Shown here one piece after another: positions 28,049 to 37,348 of a stretch of 44,146 nucleotides of DNA (its first letter is position 1; each line of letters begins with the position of its first letter). This DNA is from an uncultured SAR86 cluster bacterium. GTDB taxonomy: Bacteria > Pseudomonadota > Gammaproteobacteria > Magnimaribacterales > D2472. Made by a program: the position numbers and the translations under genes. Below the pieces are notes generated by a model. It did not search any database. It was not told where the DNA came from and saw only the letters and a program-made list of their open reading frames with translations. Location: positions 1-44,146 of the forward strand of contig CABYCI010000006.1 in the NCBI GenBank assembly GCA_902517425.1, read 5' to 3'.

Positions 28049-28953
28049 AAGAGTTTACATAATTCAAATGAAACTTTTTCAACTTCAGCAAAAACGTCAT
28101 TATAGATATTCTGTGTTTTAATCTGCATAGTCGAAATCTCGTCAACAAGATTTGATAATTCAATATAACCCACATATTTATCTTTAATAAGCTTTTCAAT
28201 ATGAAGAACAACTTTATCATCAAGTTTTTTGAAGTTCATATCTAATAAATATGTATTTCCTCTACAAGAAAGGCTTTCATAAACCATATTCATACTGTCT
28301 TTAGTAATAAGTTTTACAGAAGCTTTATGAAGAACAGATTCAAAAGAAGGTGACTTCATACCTACATCACAGTAATCAAGATTGTTATTTACTAATAGCT
28401 CTATTTTATTATTCATTGATATTGGTGTTCTTCTAGAATTAAAAATATAAAAATGTTTATTTGGATGTAATGAAAGAAAATACTTTATTTGAGAAATAAT
28501 ATGATCTTCATCAAAATGATAATGGTTATTTATTCCTCCTATTGCAATAACTCCAATTTTTTCATCTACATCATTTGTTGAAACTTTTGCCAATGAGCCT
28601 TCATAAAAAATAACGTTATTTAAATTTTTAAGCCTTTTAGCATCATGAGATGGAGCACAGATTACATCAAATTTCATTTTATTTGAGGAGGGCGCTAAAA
28701 CAGCGATATTTTTACATGACTTTTTTTGATTTTTTTTAGTTTTAATTAAAATAGGATAGGTTTTATGTCCAGCACCAATAATAAGATCATAAAAATTTTC
28801 TTGAACCTTATCAATATATCTAAAAAATGGAATGCTGCCTTTTACTGTCCTACATTCAATATTTAAATTTAAATTATTTGACAGTTCATCAAGTAAAACT
28901 TGGACTTGTTTTTCATGCCCAATATTATTATCTTTTATCCAAAGTACATTCAT
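28045..28953 (-). CDS. ELM1/GtrOC-like family protein (PF06258 type)
   Basis: A 302-residue protein resembling the bacterial members of the mitochondrial-fission ELM1-like family. It opens with VLWIKDNNIGHEKQVQVLLDEL. It has LIIGAGHKTYPILI in the first half, IGVIAIGGINNHYHFDEDHI at the start of the second domain, and ITKDSMNMVYESLSCRGNTYLLDM near the end. The two-domain layout is GT-B-like. Bacterial relatives sit in lipopolysaccharide core clusters, as here with two glycosyltransferases, suggesting a surface-glycan role. Biochemistry of the family is poorly known. Confidence 0.75.
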   Translation of the reverse strand: MNVLWIKDNNIGHEKQVQVLLDELSNNLNLNIECRTVKGSIPFFRYIDKVQENFYDLIIGAGHKTYPILIKTKKNQKKSCKNIAVLAPSSNKMKFDVICAPSHDAKRLKNLNNVIFYEGSLAKVSTNDVDEKIGVIAIGGINNHYHFDEDHIISQIKYFLSLHPNKHFYIFNSRRTPISMNNKIELLVNNNLDYCDVGMKSPSFESVLHKASVKLITKDSMNMVYESLSCRGNTYLLDMNFKKLDDKVVLHIEKLIKDKYVGYIELSNLVDEISTMQIKTQNIYNDVFAEVEKVSFELCKLL

Positions 28954-29006
28954 TGATATCTATTATTATATATACTGAAAATTATACATAGGATAAAGTC
29001 ATTTAT

Positions 29007-29213
29007 ATGCATCCAAAAGACATGGCTAAAAATACTGAATTTAAAAATATAGCTATTGCACTTATTTCACAATATGGAGACGATGCAGATGCGGTTGCAA
29101 CCTTAAGAGCGGCAGAATATGCGGCTGCACTTAATACTGAAGAATGGATTAAGTGGGAATCTATTATTTTATTAATAAATAAAATTAACAAAAACCCAGA
29201 CCTAAATGGTTAA
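29007..29213 (+). CDS. small protein of unknown function (68 aa)
   Basis: A 68-residue soluble protein, probably helical: MHPKDMAKNTEFKNIAIALISQYGDD, an alanine-rich helix AVATLRAAEYAAALN, then EEWIKWESIILLINKINKN. There is no signal peptide or membrane segment, and I recognise no family. An internal ATG (residue 6) could also be the start. It is divergent from the ELM1-like gene and 37 nt upstream of HPP. Composition is normal for the window and the ORF fills an otherwise empty gap, so it is probably real. Confidence 0.55.
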   Translation: MHPKDMAKNTEFKNIAIALISQYGDDADAVATLRAAEYAAALNTEEWIKWESIILLINKINKNPDLNG

Positions 29214-29250
29214 AGTTTATAATTAATTAAAAAATGGTTACTCTATAGAT

Positions 29251-29709
29251 ATGAAGCTTACTTTTCTATCAAAAAAATATAAAAATATATTAATCTCTTC
29301 TTTAGGTGCATTTCTTTGCATGCTTTTAATAGCTTTGATTAATAGTATTGATGTTTCAAATATTTGGTTGATACCGCCATTTGGAGCTAGCTTAGTTTTA
29401 GTAATGGCAGTGCACGATAGCCCACTTGCCAAACCACGCAATGTATTCTTTGGGCATGTATTATCAGCTTCTTCGGGCGTATTAATATTTTATTTTCTTG
29501 GAACAACTCCAATATCTTTGGCGCTTGGCCTTTCTCTTGCAATAATGATAATGCAACTAACCGATACTATTCATCCACCTGCTGGCGCAAATCCAGTGAT
29601 AGCAATCCTTGGAGCGAAGACATTTGAATTCGTTATAATGCCTGTTGCAATTGGGGCATCATTCATTGTTATTTTTGCTCTGATTTATAACAAAGTTTGG
29701 AATCGATAA
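29251..29709 (+). CDS. HPP-family membrane protein
   Basis: A 152-residue integral membrane protein of the HPP family. It has four hydrophobic segments, the conserved IPPFGASLVLVMAV at about 41-54, and the name-giving HPPAGANP at 108-115. Some HPP proteins transport nitrite across chloroplast or cyanobacterial membranes; bacterial members are mostly uncharacterised. Followed 20 nt later by the BolA-like gene, probably as one transcript. Confidence 0.88.
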   Translation: MKLTFLSKKYKNILISSLGAFLCMLLIALINSIDVSNIWLIPPFGASLVLVMAVHDSPLAKPRNVFFGHVLSASSGVLIFYFLGTTPISLALGLSLAIMIMQLTDTIHPPAGANPVIAILGAKTFEFVIMPVAIGASFIVIFALIYNKVWNR

Positions 29710-29729
29710 TAATAATTTAAAAATACAAT

Positions 29730-30032
29730 ATGGGTAAAATTGAAGAGAAAATTAATAGTTTATTAAATTCAAAGTTTAGTCCTTCATTGCTAAATGTAGT
29801 TAATGAAAGCTATATGCACAATGTTCCAGAGGGATCTGAGAGTCACTTTAAACTAATTATTGTTAGTGATAACTTCAAAGACATGCCAACTTTAAAAAGA
29901 CATAAAACAATATATAAAGAATTAGATAATCTAATGAACTTAATTCACGCAGTTTCAATTCATCCCTTTGATGAAGATGAATACAAAAATAACCCTATGA
30001 CAATAGATACTCCTGACTGCGTTAATAGATAG
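29730..30032 (+). CDS. bolA: BolA-family protein
   Basis: A 100-residue BolA-like protein with the KH-like fold. It has KIEEKINSLLNSKFSPSLLNVVNESYMH, EGSESHFKLIIVSDNF with the invariant H-F-K segment, and the helix HKTIYKELDNLMNLIHAVSIHPF. BolA proteins partner monothiol glutaredoxins in Fe-S handling and affect envelope gene expression. It ends 2 nt before the MMPL gene. Confidence 0.9.
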   Translation: MGKIEEKINSLLNSKFSPSLLNVVNESYMHNVPEGSESHFKLIIVSDNFKDMPTLKRHKTIYKELDNLMNLIHAVSIHPFDEDEYKNNPMTIDTPDCVNR

Positions 30033-30034
30033 TT

Positions 30035-32503
30035 ATGCGTATTGATTTAAATAAAATAGCAAAGCAATTATTAAACAAATATCTAGTTATTTTGTTTTCT
30101 GTTTTTGTTGTATCAGTTATTTCAGGCTTTGGTCTTACTAATTTTAAATTAGATGCATCATCTGATGCTTTAGTGCTTGAGAATGATGAATCTTTAAAAG
30201 CATATAGAGAAGCAGAGGACGAGTTTGGCGATTCAAGTTTTTTAATTATTACCTATGAACCAAACCAAGAGCTATTTTCAGATTATTCTATAAACAGAAT
30301 AGCTAATCTTGAAAATGACTTAAAAAATATTGATGGAGTAGATTCAGTCCTTTCATTGTTAGATGCGCCTATCTTTTTTCAACCAAAAGTAGGCTTGACT
30401 CAAGTTGCTGATAATTTAAAAGACCTCACCTTTGAGGATATTGACCTTCAACTTGCAAAGGAAGAAATAATAAATAATCCAATTTATAAAGAATTAATTA
30501 TTAGTAATGATGGCTCTCTTACAGCCATGCAAGTAGTTTTAAGAGGCAATGATGAATATGATCTACTAATCAAAGAGAGATATGACCTTTTAGATATCTT
30601 ATCTTCTAAAGAACCGCTATCAAATGATGTAAAAATCAATTTACAAAAAAGACTTGTTGATATCAATAAAAGAGTTAGCACACTCAATAATCAGGAATCT
30701 GATTTTAATAAACAACTTATAAGGAATATCAGAAATGTAATTTCTAAATATAAAGATGATGCAACTATATATCTTGGTGGACCATCAATGATTGCAACAG
30801 ATATGATGCAATATATAGAATCTGATCTAGTGATTTTTGGTTCAGCCGTAGCTCTTATCTTTGCTGTAATGCTTTTTATATTCTTTGGTTCAGTATGGTT
30901 TGTGATACTTCCATTGATGAATGCATTTCTAGCTACATTTATCACTGCTGGCTTTCTTGGTTACATGGACTGGAAAATAAGTGTAGTTTCATCAAATTTT
31001 ATAGCACTTTTATTAATTTTGACCATTTCATTAACAGTACATTTATTGGTAAAAATCAATGAAATAAAAAAAGAAACCAATTATAAAGATGCAATTATCC
31101 AAGGCTATGATCAAATGTTTGCACCATGTTTCTTTGCAGCACTTACAACGGCTGTTGCATTCTTATCCTTAACTTTTGGAGACCTAAAACCTGTTATTGA
31201 ATTTGGTAAAATGATGGCTTTTGGTATTTTTATTGCATTTATACTTACATTTACATTTTTACCATGCGCTTTGTATCTAATTAATCAATCAAATACTAAA
31301 GACTACTTATCACTTCATAAAATTACACAATCATTATTAAATTTCTCACAAAATAACAAACAATCAATAATGCTCTTATTTGTATCGTGTTTTGCGATTC
31401 TTTGTTTTGGTATCTCAAAGCTAGAAGTTGAAAATAGATTTATAGATTACTTTGATAAAGAAACCGAAATATATAAAGGTATGTATGAAATAGATTCTAA
31501 GCTTGGCGGTACTGCTACGTTAGATATTATTATTACTCAACCTGATGACAATTTTGAGTCAATTGATATTCAGGATGAATTCTTTGAAGATGATTTATTT
31601 GAAGATGAAACTAGTGAAGCAGCTGGATATTGGTGGAATATTTACTCATTAAATGAACTTGAAAGAATCCATGACTACCTAGATTCTCTTCCTGAAATTG
31701 GAAAAGTTTTAAGTGTTGCCAGCGGAGTAAAATTGGCAAGACAGATTAATGATGGCGAAGATTTAAATGATCTTGAACTTGCTTTATTAAGATCAGTTTT
31801 ACCAGAAGATATAAGAGAATCATTATTATATTCTTATATTAACAAGGATGACTCTGTAGTAAGAATTTCTACAAGAGTGAATGAATCTTCATCGGACCTT
31901 AATCGTAATGATTTATTAAGTATGATTGATAATGATTTACAAAATAAATTCAACTTAGATCCAACTCAATATGAAATGACAGGCTTAGCTGTGCTCTATA
32001 ACAATATGCTTCAGTCGTTATTTAAATCTCAAATAGGATCCTTATTAATAGTCTTTGCGGTTATTTCTTTAATGCTTTTTTTAATTTTTAAATCAATCAA
32101 GGTGATGATAATTGGTTTGATACCAAATATTTTTGTAGCTTCGTCTGTAATGGGTTTGTTAGGACTTCTAAGCATACCTTTAGATATCATGACTATTACA
32201 GTTGCAGCAATAAGTGTAGGAATGGCCGTTGATAATACAATTCATTATATTTATAGATATAAAAAAGAACTTAAAATAAATAAATCTACTGAAGTAGCTT
32301 TAATAAATGCTCATGCCACTACAGGTAGAGCTATATTCTATACAGCATCTACAATCGCTGCAGGTTTCTGCATCTTATCTTTATCAAATTTTTTCCCAAC
32401 TATTTTATTTGGATTATTTACATCAATTGCGATGATTCTAGCGTTTATAAGTTCCTTAACTTTATTACCTAATCTATTAGTAAAATACAAAGTTTTTCAA
32501 TAA
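30035..32503 (+). CDS. MMPL/RND-superfamily exporter
   Basis: An 822-residue inner-membrane protein with the duplicated RND layout: one helix (LVILFSVFVVSVISGFGL), a periplasmic loop, five to six helices including SSNFIALLLILTISLTVHLLV, then the repeat. The second half has AVISLMLFLIFKSIKVMIIGLIPNI and AAISVGMAVDNTIHYIYRY, the conserved charged motif of the MMPL/HpnN group. An acidic insertion lies in the second periplasmic loop (FEDDLFEDETSEA). It probably exports lipids or hydrophobic molecules using the proton gradient. It is 9 nt before the racemase gene, which hints at a lipid-related role. Confidence 0.88.
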   Translation: MRIDLNKIAKQLLNKYLVILFSVFVVSVISGFGLTNFKLDASSDALVLENDESLKAYREAEDEFGDSSFLIITYEPNQELFSDYSINRIANLENDLKNIDGVDSVLSLLDAPIFFQPKVGLTQVADNLKDLTFEDIDLQLAKEEIINNPIYKELIISNDGSLTAMQVVLRGNDEYDLLIKERYDLLDILSSKEPLSNDVKINLQKRLVDINKRVSTLNNQESDFNKQLIRNIRNVISKYKDDATIYLGGPSMIATDMMQYIESDLVIFGSAVALIFAVMLFIFFGSVWFVILPLMNAFLATFITAGFLGYMDWKISVVSSNFIALLLILTISLTVHLLVKINEIKKETNYKDAIIQGYDQMFAPCFFAALTTAVAFLSLTFGDLKPVIEFGKMMAFGIFIAFILTFTFLPCALYLINQSNTKDYLSLHKITQSLLNFSQNNKQSIMLLFVSCFAILCFGISKLEVENRFIDYFDKETEIYKGMYEIDSKLGGTATLDIIITQPDDNFESIDIQDEFFEDDLFEDETSEAAGYWWNIYSLNELERIHDYLDSLPEIGKVLSVASGVKLARQINDGEDLNDLELALLRSVLPEDIRESLLYSYINKDDSVVRISTRVNESSSDLNRNDLLSMIDNDLQNKFNLDPTQYEMTGLAVLYNNMLQSLFKSQIGSLLIVFAVISLMLFLIFKSIKVMIIGLIPNIFVASSVMGLLGLLSIPLDIMTITVAAISVGMAVDNTIHYIYRYKKELKINKSTEVALINAHATTGRAIFYTASTIAAGFCILSLSNFFPTILFGLFTSIAMILAFISSLTLLPNLLVKYKVFQ

Positions 32504-32512
32504 TATTGTTAT

Positions 32513-33613
32513 ATGGGTCCACTTAGTAATATAAAAGTTCTCGAGTTTTCAGGCATTGGACCTGGACCGTATTGTGGAATGTTATTAGCCGATATGGGTG
32601 CTGATGTAATAAGAGTTGGAAGAAAAGGAACAGAAGGCATTGAGAATAAATATGATATTCATAATAGATCTAAAAGATCTATAACAGCTGATCTTAAAAA
32701 TGAAGATACTGTAAATGAAATACTAAAATTAATTGACCAGGTCGATGTTGTTTTTGAAGGATATAGACCGGGTGTTATGGAAAAGCTTGGTCTTGGACCA
32801 GATACGTGTCTAAAAAGAAACTCTAAGCTTATATATGGAAGAATGACTGGTTGGGGTCAAGATGGCCCTATGTCAAAACTCGCAGGTCATGATATCAATT
32901 ATATAAGCCTTTCTGGCGCTCTTAACTCTATTGGTAGAAAAGACTCTAATCCATTAGCTCCTCTTAATTTAATTGGCGACTATGGTGGTGGAGGAATGCA
33001 TCTTGCTTTCGGAATAGTTTCTGGACTAATTCACGCTCTTAAGACTGGGGAAGGGCAAGTTGTAGACTCAGCAATGGTAGATGGTTCTCTTTCTTTAATG
33101 TCATTCTTTTACTCATTGAAAGAAATGGGTCACTGGGAAGACAAAAGAGAATCTAATTTACTTGATGGCTTTGCTCATTTTTATGACACCTATGAATGTT
33201 CAGATAATAAATTCATAGCAGTAGGTTCGATAGAGCCTCAATTTTATTCTGAGCTTCTAGAAAAACTTGAAATAAACGATGAACAATTTAAAGATCAACA
33301 CAATAAAGAATTATGGCCAGAGTTAAAAGAAAAAATGGCAACAAAAATTAAAACAAAATCAAGGTCAGAGTGGGTTGATATATTTGCCGGAAGCGACGCA
33401 TGTGTTACACCAGTTCTGAGCATGGAAGATGCTCAAGAACATCCTCATAATCTCGAAAGAAGGGCTTTCACTAAAGTTGATGGATTTAATCAGCCAAATG
33501 CTTCTCCGAGATACTCCAAGACGAAAACTGAAATAAGACATAATGCTAAAGAGGTTGGAATAGACATAGATACTGTTTGTAGTGAATTTAATCTATCGAG
33601 AGAAGCTTTTTAA
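32513..33613 (+). CDS. alpha-methylacyl-CoA racemase (CaiB/BaiF family)
   Basis: A 366-residue CoA-transferase-family III protein of the racemase branch. The active-site residues known from Mycobacterium tuberculosis MCR fall at identical positions: H126 in GHDINYIS, D156 in NLIGDYGGGG and E241 in SIEPQFY. The N-terminal VLEFSGIGPGPYCGMLLADMGADVIRV is typical. The enzyme would epimerise (2R)/(2S)-methylacyl-CoA so that branched fatty acids can enter beta-oxidation. It is cytosolic. Its stop shares TTAA 33610-33613 with convergent tatD. Confidence 0.9.
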   Translation: MGPLSNIKVLEFSGIGPGPYCGMLLADMGADVIRVGRKGTEGIENKYDIHNRSKRSITADLKNEDTVNEILKLIDQVDVVFEGYRPGVMEKLGLGPDTCLKRNSKLIYGRMTGWGQDGPMSKLAGHDINYISLSGALNSIGRKDSNPLAPLNLIGDYGGGGMHLAFGIVSGLIHALKTGEGQVVDSAMVDGSLSLMSFFYSLKEMGHWEDKRESNLLDGFAHFYDTYECSDNKFIAVGSIEPQFYSELLEKLEINDEQFKDQHNKELWPELKEKMATKIKTKSRSEWVDIFAGSDACVTPVLSMEDAQEHPHNLERRAFTKVDGFNQPNASPRYSKTKTEIRHNAKEVGIDIDTVCSEFNLSREAF

Positions 33614-34398
33614 GTTTTAAAAAAATCAATACTATTTTTATAAGTATTCTCTCTGAGAATACCCTCATCTATTTCCATAAGCATGGCAATCTCAGTTACT
33701 ATATGGTTAAGATTAATTGGCTCATTTCTATTATTTTTAGGCTTATTAGGAAGATCCTTAGGAATCAGATAAGGACAATCAGTTTCAACCATTAATTTTG
33801 ACAGAGGTATATCTTTTATAGTCTTTCGCAATTCTATATTTCTTTTTTCATCGCATATCCATCCAGTGACACCAATATAACAACCAAGTTCCAAGTAATC
33901 TTCTAGCTGCGATTGCGTTCCTGTAAAACAATGAACAACTGACTTATTTATGTCTTGCGAATATTTTCTTAATATTTTAATAAAGTCATCATGAGAATCC
34001 CTTTGATGTAAAAATAAAGGTCTATTACCTTCTATAGAAATTTTTATTTGCTCTTCAAATGCATATATTTGTTCTTCATAGGTTGATAAATTTCTAAAAA
34101 AATCCAACCCAGTTTCACCAATAGCATGTGGATCATAATTACGAATTGCTTCTTTTAGGTTTTTTAAATATTCAGTATTAAATTCATTAGCATGGTGAGG
34201 ATGAACACCAATTGTGAATAACATACTATCTGAATAATTATTGTAGATACTCAATAATTTATCTAAATCTCCTAAACGACTGCATATAAGTCCAAATTTA
34301 GTAATATTATTTGAGATAGCTCTATTTATAACCTCATCAAGATCACTATCAAATCTATCGCTTGAAAAATTGCAGGCTATGTCAGCTATATCATGCAT
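33610..34398 (-). CDS. tatD: TatD DNase
   Basis: A 262-residue metal-dependent nuclease of the amidohydrolase fold, TatD proper rather than YcfH. The N-terminus DIACNFSSDRF replaces the usual DxHxH as in E. coli TatD. GVHPHHANEF, IGETGLDFFRNLSTYEEQ, LHQRDSHDDF, VHCFTGT, GVTGWICDEKRN and VETDCPYLIPKDL match region by region. It is a 3'-5' exonuclease acting on damaged DNA in the cytosol. It is divergent from the thioesterase operon. Confidence 0.93.
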   Translation of the reverse strand: MHDIADIACNFSSDRFDSDLDEVINRAISNNITKFGLICSRLGDLDKLLSIYNNYSDSMLFTIGVHPHHANEFNTEYLKNLKEAIRNYDPHAIGETGLDFFRNLSTYEEQIYAFEEQIKISIEGNRPLFLHQRDSHDDFIKILRKYSQDINKSVVHCFTGTQSQLEDYLELGCYIGVTGWICDEKRNIELRKTIKDIPLSKLMVETDCPYLIPKDLPNKPKNNRNEPINLNHIVTEIAMLMEIDEGILRENTYKNSIDFFKT

Positions 34399-34452
34399 AT
34401 TTATATTTATTAGTTTCTAATAATATAAATTATGAACTAAAATTAACCTATC

Positions 34453-35298
34453 ATGAATCAATTTGATAGATTTCAAGAAGCATTAAAATTAGAAACCGTT
34501 GACGTAAACAAATTTAGTGTTAATCCAAATACTAATTACTTTGTTGGTAATACTCCTCATGGAGGTTATTTGATGGCAATAATGCATAAAGCTCTTATCA
34601 GCATATTGCCACATTCCACAGCTATAAGCTCATCAGTGCAATATTTAGATAGGATTGATGCAAGACCATTTGAACTAGAAGTAGAAACATTTAAAACAAG
34701 TAGAGGCAGTTCATCTGGAATAGTGAAATTAAAACAAGATAATAAAATTTGTACTACCTTTACTGGTACTTGCTCTGATTTTGAGTTTATGAAAGGTCAT
34801 AATGATCTTCAGAAACCCTTACCTGATATTTTTAATAGTAGTGATAGAAAAGATTACATAAAAATGAATTACGATAAGATTTCTAGTGGTTTTACACCAT
34901 CATTTATTCAACAACTTGAATGTTCAATTCATCCAGATCACGCTTGGTGGAATAGAGAATTAGATATAGATAATAAAGACAACGAGGCGAGGTGTTCTGC
35001 ATTTCTAGAAATGGAAGGAGGAACTCCTGATCAATTTTGTTTATCCTTTTATTCAGACATTCTTCCACCTGTTGTCTGTAATAAGTATGGAGCATTGGGG
35101 TGGATTCCTACAATTACTTTAACCACCCATATAAGGAAATTACCTTCAACATCTGTTTTATATGCCGACTTTAATGCTACTGATATAAATAAAGGATACT
35201 TTGAACAAGATTGTAATATTTGGGATTTAGATGGAAATTTAGTTGCTTCGAGCCGTCAACTAACTAGAATACTTAAATCAGAAGAAAAATTATCATAA
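34453..35298 (+). CDS. acyl-CoA thioesterase-like double hot-dog protein
   Basis: A 281-residue TesB-like/4HBT_3 thioesterase. The N-terminal hot-dog has NYFVGNTPHGGYLMAIMHKAL and SSVQYLDRIDARPFELEVETFKTSR. The C-terminal hot-dog has PDQFCLSFYSDILPPVV and PTITLTTHIRKLP and ends in VASSRQLTRIL. It probably hydrolyses acyl-CoA in the cytosol. It is the first gene of a seven-gene operon and is followed after 22 nt by the MoxR gene with a good AAAGGA site. Confidence 0.85.
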   Translation: MNQFDRFQEALKLETVDVNKFSVNPNTNYFVGNTPHGGYLMAIMHKALISILPHSTAISSSVQYLDRIDARPFELEVETFKTSRGSSSGIVKLKQDNKICTTFTGTCSDFEFMKGHNDLQKPLPDIFNSSDRKDYIKMNYDKISSGFTPSFIQQLECSIHPDHAWWNRELDIDNKDNEARCSAFLEMEGGTPDQFCLSFYSDILPPVVCNKYGALGWIPTITLTTHIRKLPSTSVLYADFNATDINKGYFEQDCNIWDLDGNLVASSRQLTRILKSEEKLS

Positions 35299-35320
35299 TA
35301 TATTTATAAAAGGAATAATA

Positions 35321-36172
35321 ATGCAATTTAAAGGTACTAAAAACTATATATCAACGGAAGATCTCAGTATGGCTGTAAATGCTGCAAAGTCCCTTGAAAG
35401 ACCATTACTAGTTAAGGGTGAACCAGGAACAGGTAAAACTTTGCTAGCAATAGAGGTTGCAAGTGCATTAAATATGGAATTAATTGAGTGGCATATCAAG
35501 TCAACGACAAAAGCTTCTCAAGGCCTTTATGAATATGATGCTGTTACAAGATTAAGGGACTCACAGCTTGGGGATGAAAGAGTTAAAGATATTAAAAACT
35601 ATATTAAAAAAGGCAAACTATGGGATGCATTTACCTCAGATAAACAAGTTGTTTTATTGATAGATGAAATAGATAAAGCAGATATTGAATTCCCTAATGA
35701 TCTCTTACAAGAGCTAGATAGGATGGAATTCTTTTGCTATGAGACTGGAGAAACCATAAAAGCAAAGCATAGACCCTTAATCATAATGACTTCAAATAAT
35801 GAAAAAGAACTTCCAGATGCATTTTTAAGGCGATGCTTTTTTCACTATATACAGTTCCCTGATAGAGATACCATGAACAAAATTGTTACTGTTCATTATC
35901 CGAAAATTAAAAAGAAACTTGTTAGTGAGGCACTAGAAATATTTTTTGATCTAAGAAAAATTCCAGGTTTAAAGAAAAAACCGTCCACATCTGAGTTAAT
36001 TGATTGGTTAAAATTACTATTATCTGATGATATGCCTGATGAGATTCTAAAAAATGCAGATTCCTCAAAAGCTATTCCTCCATTGTATGGAGCTTTATTG
36101 AAAAATGAACAGGATGTTCAACTACTAGAAAGATTAGCTTTCATGTCAAGAAGAGAAGCAAATACTAAATAG
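35321..36172 (+). CDS. MoxR-family AAA+ ATPase
   Basis: A 283-residue AAA+ protein with Walker A GEPGTGKT at 33-40, Walker B VVLLIDEIDK at about 109-118, sensor 1 IIMTSNNEKELPDAFLRRC with arginine finger and an AAA lid. MoxR ATPases pair with VWA proteins to mature metalloenzymes or multiprotein complexes. The VWA partner follows without any gap (TAG then ATG), so the two are surely made together. The client is unknown. Confidence 0.9.
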   Translation: MQFKGTKNYISTEDLSMAVNAAKSLERPLLVKGEPGTGKTLLAIEVASALNMELIEWHIKSTTKASQGLYEYDAVTRLRDSQLGDERVKDIKNYIKKGKLWDAFTSDKQVVLLIDEIDKADIEFPNDLLQELDRMEFFCYETGETIKAKHRPLIIMTSNNEKELPDAFLRRCFFHYIQFPDRDTMNKIVTVHYPKIKKKLVSEALEIFFDLRKIPGLKKKPSTSELIDWLKLLLSDDMPDEILKNADSSKAIPPLYGALLKNEQDVQLLERLAFMSRREANTK

Positions 36173-37348
36173 ATGTTAATCAATCTCTTTCAAACAATAA
36201 GGTCTACAGGAGTTCCATGTACTTTAAGAGAATTATTAGACCTATTAGGCGCGTTAGAAAATCAATTGGTATACGCAAACATCGATGATTTTTATTACCT
36301 ATCACGAACAATATTAGTTAAAGATGAAAAGCACTTTGATAAATTTGATAAGGCCTTTGATATTTACTTTAAAGGCATTGAAAAAATGGAAGATATTTTT
36401 CAAGCTTTAATACCAGAAGATTGGTTAAGAAAAGCATTTGAAAAAGAATTAGATCCTGAAGAATTAAAAAAGATCAAATCGCTTGGAGGACTAGAAAAAC
36501 TTCTTGAAGAATTTAAAAAAAGATTAGAAGAGCAAAAAGAAAGACACGAGGGTGGAAATAAATGGGTGGGCACAAATGGAACGTCTCCTTATGGTCATGG
36601 TGGACAAAATCCTGAAGGCATTAGAATTGGCGGACCTGGAGGTCAGAAAAAAGCTGTTAAAGTCTGGGAGCAAAGACAATATTCAAATCTTGACGATTCA
36701 GTAATTATTGGTACAAGGGATATCAAGATGGCTCTGAGACGTTTAAGGAAATTTGCAAGACAAGGCAATGATCTTGAATTAGATATGGATGACACAATTA
36801 AATCCACAGCTAAAAATGCTGGATATCTTGATATTAAAATGGTTCCAGAAAGATTGAATTCAGTTAAAGTCATTGTTTTATTTGATGTAGGCGGATCAAT
36901 GGATCCATATGTAAAACTTTGTGAGGAACTATTCTCTGCAATAAAGACAGAATTTAAAAATTTAGAGTACTTCTATTTTCATAATTGCATTTATGAGTCT
37001 GTTTGGAGAGATAATAGAAGGAGGTCTCAAGAACGATTTTTAGTTCAAGATATTATAAATAAGTACTCTTCAGACTATAAAATTATAATTGTTGGTGATG
37101 CAACAATGGCTCCATACGAAATCACAAATGCCGGAGGCTCTATTGAGCACTGGAATGAAGAAGCTGGACATATATGGATAAAAAGACTGTCACAACATTT
37201 TGAAAATATGGCTTGGTTGAATCCTGTACCCGATGATCATTGGGACTACACATCGTCAATATGTATTATTAAAGACTTATTTGAAAATAGGATGTATCCT
37301 TTAACATTGAAAGGGTTAGAAGATGGAATGGCGGAGTTATCTAAATGA
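36173..37348 (+). CDS. CoxE-like VWA-domain protein
   Basis: A 391-residue protein of the CoxE-like VWA group. A helical N-terminus (FQTIRSTGVPCTLRELLDLLGAL) and a charged central linker with a Gly-rich stretch GTNGTSPYGHGGQNPEG precede the VWA domain. Its metal-ion-dependent adhesion site is DVGGS at 238-242. WLNPVPDDHW and LTLKGLEDGM are typical of the C-terminus. With MoxR it probably forms a cytosolic chaperone for inserting metal or assembling an enzyme. It overlaps the permease start by 4 nt. Confidence 0.88.
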   Translation: MLINLFQTIRSTGVPCTLRELLDLLGALENQLVYANIDDFYYLSRTILVKDEKHFDKFDKAFDIYFKGIEKMEDIFQALIPEDWLRKAFEKELDPEELKKIKSLGGLEKLLEEFKKRLEEQKERHEGGNKWVGTNGTSPYGHGGQNPEGIRIGGPGGQKKAVKVWEQRQYSNLDDSVIIGTRDIKMALRRLRKFARQGNDLELDMDDTIKSTAKNAGYLDIKMVPERLNSVKVIVLFDVGGSMDPYVKLCEELFSAIKTEFKNLEYFYFHNCIYESVWRDNRRRSQERFLVQDIINKYSSDYKIIIVGDATMAPYEITNAGGSIEHWNEEAGHIWIKRLSQHFENMAWLNPVPDDHWDYTSSICIIKDLFENRMYPLTLKGLEDGMAELSK

